Below are positions 8,184 through 13,492 of a stretch of 13,492 nt of DNA, piece by piece (positions within the stretch are counted from its first letter, which is position 1; each line of letters begins with the position of its first letter). Under the pieces are notes generated by a model. The model had not been told where the DNA came from. It made no database searches and worked only from the letters and a program-made list of their open reading frames with translations. Both the position numbers and the translations under genes were made by a program. Source of the stretch: Bacteroidales bacterium (lineage in GTDB: Bacteria; Bacteroidota; Bacteroidia; Bacteroidales; VadinHA17); NCBI GenBank assembly GCA_029935275.1, contig JAOZKQ010000025.1, positions 1 through 13,492 of the forward strand, in the 5' to 3' direction.

Positions 8184-10463
8184 CTATGACATGCTCTCTT
8201 CTTTAAGATTTTGGGCATCAATAACGGCTATGGCTGTCATATCAACAATTTCCTTCACGGTACTTTCTCTCTGTATAATATGAACCGGCTTCCGGATACC
8301 AAGCAATATTGGTCCAATCACATCTGCCACACCAATTTGCTGCATCATTTTATAGGCAATATTCCCAGAATTCAAATCGGGGAATATAATGGTATTAACA
8401 TCTACATTGTTGAGTCTGGAAAAAGGGAACAACTTTTTACGCAATTCGGTATTTAATGCAAAGTTTGCCTGCATCTCACCATCCACAATTAATTCCGGAT
8501 GGTTTTTATGCAAAATTTCAACAGCCTGACGGACTGATTGGGGACTTTTATCCCTGGATGCCCCAAAATTAGAATAGGAAACCATAGCCATCCGGGGCTC
8601 AATATTAAAGCTACGTACCTTAGACGCAGTTAAAAGAGCAATATCAACCAGCTGATCAGCATTAGGATTAATATTTACAGTTGTATCCGCAAAAAAGAAC
8701 GGGCCTTTCTTGGTAGTAAGCATATACATACCGGCAATATTCTTACCCTCCATGGAGCCAATAATCTCTAAAGCTGGTCTAATAGTATCCGCATATTTTC
8801 GTGTCATCCCGGAAATAAATGCATCAGCCTCACCAGTCTCTACCATCATTACACCAAAATAATCCCTATGAAGCATTTTTTCACAGGCCTCTTCATAGTT
8901 AACCCCTTTCCTTCTACGTTTCTGATAATAAATCTCCGCAAATTCTCTCACCTTTTTTAACTGGGCTCTGCTTTGGGGATCAATAATTTCTACATCGACA
9001 ATCTCCAGGCCGTTATTCTTAATGAGCTTACTAATCTTTTCTTTATTTCCAAGTAACACAGGCTCTGCAATACCTTCATAAATAACAGCTTGAACAGCCT
9101 TCAATACATTCAGGTCCTGAGCTTCAGCAAATAATACCTTTTTAGGTTCCTCTTTAGCTTTCTGGCGAATTGACCGCATTGTTTTCTCATCGTAGCCTAA
9201 TCTTTTATTTAACTCTTCAGCATAAGCATCCCAGTCGGTTATATGCTTTCTGGCTACTCCGGAATCTATTGCAGCTTTTGCTACAGCGCTGGCTACTCTT
9301 ACAAGTAAGCGTTGATCAATGGGTTTAGGTATTATATATTCAGGGCCAAATACCAGATTTTTTACATTATATGCTTTATTTACATTATCGGGAACGGGTT
9401 CTTTTGCCAGATCAGCCAGTGCCCTGACAGCAGCAATCTTCATTTCCTCATTGATTTTTGTCGCCCGCACATCCAATGCACCCCTGAAAATAAACGGAAA
9501 ACCCAATACATTATTTATCTGGTTTGGATAATCCGACCTTCCGGTTGCAAAAATCACATCCGTTCTTACAGAAAAGGCATCTTCATAACTAATCTCCGGA
9601 TCAGGGTTAGCCATTGCAAAAACAATGGGATCAGGTGCCATAGAAGCCAACATTTCCTTTGAAACAACACCAGCCATAGATAATCCAAGGAAAAGATCAG
9701 CCCCTTTCATAGCTTCTGCCAATGTATTAATATCCCTGTCTGTAATAAACTGTTTCTTTATATCATTAAGATCTGTTCTTTTATTATTGATAACACCCCT
9801 GCTATCAACCATAACTGTGTTTTCAGGTTTTAAACCTAGTTTGTAATACAAGCGTGTACAGGAAACTGCAGCTGCTCCGGCTCCACTAACCACACATTTC
9901 ATTTTAGAAATATCCTTTCCTGAAATTTCAAGGGCATTGACCAATCCTGCAGCAGAAATAATAGCAGTACCATGTTGATCATCATGAAAAACCGGAATAT
10001 TTAGTTCCTCCTTTAAACGATCCTCTATTTCAAAACACTCCGGAGCTTTTATGTCTTCCAGATTAATACCACCAAAAGTTGGAGATATTGCTTTTACAAT
10101 TCCAATAATCTTATCAATGTCCGTTTCATCAACCTCAATATCAAAAACATCAACATCGGCAAAGACTTTAAACAATAAGCCTTTTCCTTCCATTACCGGT
10201 TTCCCTGCTACAGCACCAATATTTCCCAATCCAAGAACGGCTGTCCCATTTGAAATAACAGCAACCAGGTTTCCTTTTGCTGTATATTTATAAGCATCTT
10301 CAGGATTTTTTGCTATTTCAAGACAGGGAACTGCCACACCCGGAGTATAGGCAAGAGATAAGTCATACTGCGTATGATAAGGCTTTGTGGGAACAACTTC
10401 CACTTTACCCGGACGACCTGAAGAATGATACTCCAGAACTGTTTTTTTCAAAATTTTAGCCAT
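8184..10463 (-). CDS. maeB: NADP-dependent malic enzyme with C-terminal phosphotransacetylase-like domain
   Basis: This cytoplasmic enzyme oxidatively decarboxylates malate to pyruvate with reduction of NADP, supplying NADPH and linking the TCA cycle to pyruvate. The 759 residues match the hybrid (MaeB) class in length. The N-terminal catalytic domain has SLAYTPGVAVPC with the likely catalytic Tyr39, Lys94 in MEGKGLLFK, the metal ligands Glu136-Asp137 and Asp162 (FHDDQHGTA), the nucleotide loop SGAGAAAVS (193-201), and ANPDPE and QINNVLGFP near 285-323. From about 437 to the end is a phosphate acetyl/butyryltransferase-like domain, opening with KKVLFAEAQD. In characterised MaeB proteins that domain is regulatory and mediates acetyl-CoA inhibition rather than acyl transfer; I infer the same here. 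NADP rather than NAD use is inferred from the family, not from a residue I can point to. The ATG gives the usual MaeB N-terminus. The gene has its own promoter box and terminator, so it is probably monocistronic. Confidence 0.96.
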   Translation of the reverse strand: MAKILKKTVLEYHSSGRPGKVEVVPTKPYHTQYDLSLAYTPGVAVPCLEIAKNPEDAYKYTAKGNLVAVISNGTAVLGLGNIGAVAGKPVMEGKGLLFKVFADVDVFDIEVDETDIDKIIGIVKAISPTFGGINLEDIKAPECFEIEDRLKEELNIPVFHDDQHGTAIISAAGLVNALEISGKDISKMKCVVSGAGAAAVSCTRLYYKLGLKPENTVMVDSRGVINNKRTDLNDIKKQFITDRDINTLAEAMKGADLFLGLSMAGVVSKEMLASMAPDPIVFAMANPDPEISYEDAFSVRTDVIFATGRSDYPNQINNVLGFPFIFRGALDVRATKINEEMKIAAVRALADLAKEPVPDNVNKAYNVKNLVFGPEYIIPKPIDQRLLVRVASAVAKAAIDSGVARKHITDWDAYAEELNKRLGYDEKTMRSIRQKAKEEPKKVLFAEAQDLNVLKAVQAVIYEGIAEPVLLGNKEKISKLIKNNGLEIVDVEIIDPQSRAQLKKVREFAEIYYQKRRRKGVNYEEACEKMLHRDYFGVMMVETGEADAFISGMTRKYADTIRPALEIIGSMEGKNIAGMYMLTTKKGPFFFADTTVNINPNADQLVDIALLTASKVRSFNIEPRMAMVSYSNFGASRDKSPQSVRQAVEILHKNHPELIVDGEMQANFALNTELRKKLFPFSRLNNVDVNTIIFPDLNSGNIAYKMMQQIGVADVIGPILLGIRKPVHIIQRESTVKEIVDMTAIAVIDAQNLKEESMS

Positions 10464-10488
10464 AACATTATATTTTATATTTTCTTTT

Positions 10489-10515
10489 CAAAGTTAAGAT
10501 ATTTAAACCCTCAAA
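10489..10515 (-). promoter_or_regulatory. Predicted promoter of maeB (Bacteroidota type)
   Basis: On the minus strand TAACTTTG (10489-10496) matches the Bacteroidota -7 consensus TAnnTTTG exactly. A TTTG (10512-10515) lies 15 bp upstream as a possible -33 element, somewhat closer than the usual spacing. The box ends 25 nt before the maeB ATG, implying a leader of roughly 20 nt. The same octamer precedes the aminopeptidase gene. Confidence 0.65.
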
Positions 10516-10529
10516 TGAATAACATTCAT
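10515..10529. repeat. Short dyad upstream of the maeB promoter
   Basis: ATGAAT-AAC-ATTCAT is a perfect 6-bp inverted repeat with a 3-bp spacer. It abuts the possible -33 element of the maeB promoter and could be an operator. A 6-bp dyad is not rare in AT-rich intergenic DNA, and it has no T run that would make it a terminator for pdxA. Confidence 0.4.
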
Positions 10530-10585
10530 CATATTTTGGACAAATATTATATGTTTAAAAACAGATAATTATGAATCCGACCTGG

Positions 10586-11644
10586 CTACCTTCCATTTCC
10601 TTGTCCTTTCATTTGAAGAGGATCTTCAGTTAATTCTTTATAATTTCTTCTTTGTTTCAAAATGTCCAAAGCAAGGTAAAGTGCGTTTCTAAAAGAGTCC
10701 GGAGAGGAAAGCCCTTTTCCTGCAATATCAAATCCGGTACCATGAGCCGGGGATGTTCTTACAATGGACAAACCTGCGGTATAATTTACGCCGTTTGTTA
10801 CTATACTTTTAAATGGGGCAAGACCCTGATCATGATACATCGCGAGAACAGCATCAAATTTGAATTGGCTCGCAGAACCAAAAAAGCCATCCGCAGGGAA
10901 TGTTCCAATTGCCAGAATCCCCTCATTTCTAGCTTCTTCTAAAGCAGGTTCAATAATTTCTATTTCTTCATGACCCAAGAAACCATTATCACCGGCATGT
11001 GGATTTAAACCTAACACGGCAATATTTGGTTTTCGAATACCAAAATCAATTTTAAGGGATTCGTTTAACAACCTTAGCTTAGTTAAAACCAGCTCCTTTG
11101 TAACAAGTCCGGAAACTCTGGATAATGGAACATGTCCTGTTAAAACAGCTACTTTGAATCTTTCACTTACCATTATCATTAGTGTACCAATTTTCGCCTT
11201 AAACTCAGCTTCCAGATACTCAGTATGACCAGGAAAATTAAAATTCGGAGATTGAATATTATCCTTATTGATCGGGGCTGTTACAAGAACATCCAGTTTC
11301 CCGTTTTTTAAATCCTGAACTGCTCTTTGAAGACTTGCCAGAGACGCATCTCCTGCAATTTGGGTTGACTTACCTAACTCCACCCTGACTTCATCATCCA
11401 AACAATTAATAATATTTGGTCGTTTTTGATTTGCTTCATCAGGAGTTCTGATATTATTAAAGCTGAAATTATTAATATCCAATGCCTTACGATGATATGC
11501 TGCAACTTTAGGTGAACCATAAACAATAATGGAAGCAAGTTCATTTATTCGATTATCCTGCAATGTTTTTATAATTACTTCGTAACTTATTCCATTGATA
11601 TCTCCCTGAGAAATCCCAAGCCTGATTTTTGATTTATTTATCAT
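10586..11644 (-). CDS. pdxA: 4-hydroxythreonine-4-phosphate dehydrogenase
   Basis: PdxA oxidises 4-phosphohydroxy-L-threonine; the product decarboxylates and is joined with deoxyxylulose 5-phosphate by PdxJ to form pyridoxine phosphate, in the cytoplasm. The 352 residues are slightly longer than E. coli PdxA (about 330). The metal-binding histidines fall at the expected places: His171 (TGHVPLS), His216 (NPHAGDNG) and His271 (MYHDQGLAPFK). The substrate-binding pair is His140-Thr141 (FPGHTEY). TAPINK (122-127) and the C-terminal RTSPAHGTGFDIAGKG (296-311) are also intact. Near the N-terminus the usual GDPAGIG-like loop reads GDINGIS (14-20); as far as I recall, GDINGIG-type loops are normal in Bacteroidota homologues. 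The start is the only sensible ATG. It lies 26 bp after the aminopeptidase stop with no promoter box between, so the two are probably co-transcribed. No convincing terminator follows. Its presence implies the deoxyxylulose 5-phosphate-dependent B6 route; no other pdx gene is in the window. Confidence 0.95.
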   Translation of the reverse strand: MINKSKIRLGISQGDINGISYEVIIKTLQDNRINELASIIVYGSPKVAAYHRKALDINNFSFNNIRTPDEANQKRPNIINCLDDEVRVELGKSTQIAGDASLASLQRAVQDLKNGKLDVLVTAPINKDNIQSPNFNFPGHTEYLEAEFKAKIGTLMIMVSERFKVAVLTGHVPLSRVSGLVTKELVLTKLRLLNESLKIDFGIRKPNIAVLGLNPHAGDNGFLGHEEIEIIEPALEEARNEGILAIGTFPADGFFGSASQFKFDAVLAMYHDQGLAPFKSIVTNGVNYTAGLSIVRTSPAHGTGFDIAGKGLSSPDSFRNALYLALDILKQRRNYKELTEDPLQMKGQGNGR

Positions 11645-11670
11645 TTTATGTAATTAAAAAATTAGCAATT

Positions 11671-13116
11671 TCATTTTACCCAGGGATAATTTTTAATAAA
11701 ATTAAAAATTAACCTGACGCCAAATCCTGTACCCCCATGCCCTTTATAGTTAAATTCCCCATGGGTAAAAGCCACTCCTGCAATATCCAGGTGGATGTAG
11801 GGATAATTTGTAAAGTGCTCTAAAAATTTACCTGCTGTAATTGCCCCTCCATCTCTACCACCAATATTTTTCAGGTCTGCCACTTCTGATTTAAGCAATT
11901 CATTATATTCATCCCAAAACGGAAATTCTACAATTCTTTCCCCTACTTTTTCTCCACTTTCCTTGAGTTTACTAAAAACAGGCTTATCGGCGTTTCCCAT
12001 TCCCACCATTCCATACTTCCCAATTGCAACAGCTGCAGCACCGGTCAGAGTAGCTAAATCAATTAGCAGTTCAGGCTTATATCTCTCAGCATAATGCAAT
12101 GCCTCTGCAAGAATCATCCGACCCTCGGCATCCGTATTCAGTACTTCCACAGTCAAACCATTGCCCATCTTAATTATATCACCCGGAGCATAAGCATTTC
12201 CATCAGGACGATTATCAGTTGCAGGAATAAGGCCAACAACATGGATGGGAAGCTTTGACTTTGCTATAGCAAATATTGCTCCTGCAACAACAGCTGCTCC
12301 GCCCATATCTGATTTCATATAATCCATGCTGTCTTTTGTAGGCTTAAGACTTAAGCCTCCAGTATCAAATACTACACCCTTACCAACCAGCACAATAGGT
12401 TTTGCATTTTTTGGATTTTCAGGTTTCCACTCTAAAACCGAAAAAGTAGGAGGGTCCACACTCCCCTTATTCACCGCCAATAAGCCTCCCATTTTCAATG
12501 ATTCAATTTTTTGCTTTCCTAAAACATCAACCTCAAAATTACCTGTTTTCCCGATTTTCTTTATCTCCTCTGCAAGAGTGATAGCGTTAAGGTAGGATAC
12601 CGGCTCATTAATCAGGTTTCTGGCAAAAAAAACAGCCTCAATTTGGTTTTGTAAATATCCAATTTCCTTAGTTCCTATGCTTGTTCCCAATAGGAGAATC
12701 GATTCAAGGGAAAATTTCTTATCTTTTTTATCTTTAAAATATCTGATGAATTGATAATTACTTAGAGCAATTCCTTCCGTTAAAGCTAAAACCAGCTCAT
12801 CCCGGCCTGTTTTATCAAAGATCCGTATCGTTCCAACTTTTTCCTTAACCAGTGACTTATGAATTTTAAATCCTTCAACTCTTAACCATTCAGATAGTTG
12901 ATCCCCACTTTTCCTTTCATCAATAAATTGTATGAAAATCCACTTATTAAATAAATTAATATGAATTTGGTTTTCTTTTAACCTTATCTTTTTCTCCGCA
13001 AACTTAATTGCCTCACTTGTAAGACCAAGATCTTTAAGCTTGTAAGTTTTTTCAACAAGGTATATAACTGACTGATTTTCTTTAAGCTTATCTAAGCCTG
13101 ACAGTTTTATTTTCAT
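11671..13116 (-). CDS. pepA: Leucyl aminopeptidase, peptidase family M17
   Basis: Members of this family are cytosolic, usually hexameric, two-metal enzymes that remove N-terminal residues, with a preference for leucine, during peptide turnover. The 481 residues are typical. The N-terminal domain (about 1-160) is variable and matches nothing I can name. The C-terminal catalytic domain is complete: VGKGVVFDTGG supplies Lys246 and Asp251, SLKP the catalytic Lys258, MKSDMGGAA Asp270, and NTDAEGRMILAEAL (328-340) Asp329, Glu331 and the catalytic Arg333. DLATLTGA (353-360) follows. The Asp251-Asp270 spacing is one residue longer than in the bovine and E. coli enzymes, and DTGG replaces DSGG; neither removes a ligand. 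No signal peptide is visible. A -7 promoter box ends 14 nt before the ATG, which supports this start. pdxA follows 26 bp downstream. The symbol pepA is by family; substrate range is not shown by the sequence. Confidence 0.93.
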   Translation of the reverse strand: MKIKLSGLDKLKENQSVIYLVEKTYKLKDLGLTSEAIKFAEKKIRLKENQIHINLFNKWIFIQFIDERKSGDQLSEWLRVEGFKIHKSLVKEKVGTIRIFDKTGRDELVLALTEGIALSNYQFIRYFKDKKDKKFSLESILLLGTSIGTKEIGYLQNQIEAVFFARNLINEPVSYLNAITLAEEIKKIGKTGNFEVDVLGKQKIESLKMGGLLAVNKGSVDPPTFSVLEWKPENPKNAKPIVLVGKGVVFDTGGLSLKPTKDSMDYMKSDMGGAAVVAGAIFAIAKSKLPIHVVGLIPATDNRPDGNAYAPGDIIKMGNGLTVEVLNTDAEGRMILAEALHYAERYKPELLIDLATLTGAAAVAIGKYGMVGMGNADKPVFSKLKESGEKVGERIVEFPFWDEYNELLKSEVADLKNIGGRDGGAITAGKFLEHFTNYPYIHLDIAGVAFTHGEFNYKGHGGTGFGVRLIFNFIKNYPWVK

Positions 13117-13492
13117 TTTTTTATTTTGTACAAAGTTAAGCTGAAATAATCATCCAAAAAAGTTTAGGCTTGAATTTCTTCTTAAGCCCTCATCTTTAAG
13201 AGTATTAAACCCAAACCAGGCACTAATGTTAAGTTAATGGTCAAATATTGGAAGTAAAATAGCCTAAATTATATATTACTTATACAATATCCGCCTATAG
13301 TTTGAAGCATGACCTGGGTGCCCTCTAATAATAAAAATAAGCCTATTAATTTTTTAATATAGAGACAATTACAATTATCGAGTGTACTAATTTACAGGAA
13401 ACCAAATTGATGATTCTCACTTACAGATTTTCCAGGATGGCAGGAATAAAAGTATTAGAAATATTTCCTTTTGAATATTAAGTACTATTTTT
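13117..13492. other. Gene-free AT-rich segment at the right edge
   Basis: Apart from the aminopeptidase promoter near 13131-13158, I see no supported gene in this 376-bp stretch. The longest plus-strand ATG frames I noticed are 17 and 23 codons (from 13309 and 13410), with no family resemblance. No tRNA-like cloverleaf is apparent. GGCTT/AAGCC (near 13167-13188) can pair over a long loop but has no T tract, so I do not call it a terminator. It is probably the spacer to a neighbouring unit beyond the window. Confidence 0.6.
13131..13158 (-). promoter_or_regulatory. Predicted promoter of the aminopeptidase-pdxA unit
   Basis: On the minus strand TAACTTTG (13131-13138) is an exact TAnnTTTG -7 box and is identical to the one before maeB. 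A TTTG (13155-13158) sits 16 bp upstream as a candidate -33 element, just under the 17-23 bp usually quoted for flavobacteria. Only 14 nt separate the box from the ATG, so the transcript leader would be very short. Confidence 0.65.

Noticed and set aside
9312..9662. Plus-strand open frame of 116 codons opposite maeB, with others nearby
   Set aside because: It is antisense to well-conserved malic enzyme sequence, has no initiation context, and overlaps other spurious frames.
10556..10585. Possible terminator after pdxA
   Set aside because: The only pairing is a weak GAT/ATC-type stem before TGTTTTT, which is not stable enough to call.
11671..13116. FDTGG in place of FDSGG and one extra residue between metal ligands in the aminopeptidase as evidence of altered activity
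   Set aside because: All ligands and both catalytic residues are present, the change is conservative, and I recall similar forms in Bacteroidota M17 enzymes.
13410..13481. Plus-strand 23-codon open frame at the right edge
   Set aside because: Too short, no recognised sequence, and no exact promoter box upstream; a near match at 13296-13304 (TATAGTTTG) has the wrong spacing within the motif.

Overview
The window is a stretch of ordinary chromosome from a member of the Bacteroidota. Five genes all lie on the minus strand and fill almost all of it. Three things support the phylum: a complete-looking SprA/Sov type IX secretion translocon (a family confined to Bacteroidota and close relatives), the lineage-specific promoter box TAnnTTTG in front of two genes, and the absence of convincing Shine-Dalgarno sequences. 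I cannot assign it more finely than the phylum.

Read in the direction of transcription (right to left), the layout is as follows. A gene-free segment (13117-13492) is followed by an M17 leucyl aminopeptidase (11671-13116) and, 26 bp later, pdxA (10586-11644) for vitamin B6 synthesis; these two probably share a transcript. A 122-bp gap holds a clear promoter box for maeB (8184-10463), an NADP-type malic enzyme with a C-terminal phosphotransacetylase-like domain. maeB ends at a strong intrinsic terminator. Next come ruvA (7454-8044), the Holliday-junction binding subunit, and sprA, which starts only 5 nt after the ruvA stop and occupies the remaining 7.4 kb. sprA runs off the left edge within what are probably its last few codons.

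The genes do not form one pathway. The aminopeptidase, PdxA and malic enzyme are housekeeping metabolism, RuvA is DNA repair, and SprA is the outer-membrane pore of type IX secretion and gliding. To my knowledge the maeB-ruvA-sprA order recurs in Bacteroidota, so it is inherited neighbourhood rather than a new system.

I found no RNA gene, mobile element, CRISPR array or sign of transfer, and no undescribed system. The most notable points are the non-ATG start and tight coupling of sprA, homopolymer tracts at its 5' end, an identical promoter box before two transcription units, a 9-bp tandem repeat inside ruvA, and a small dyad upstream of maeB.
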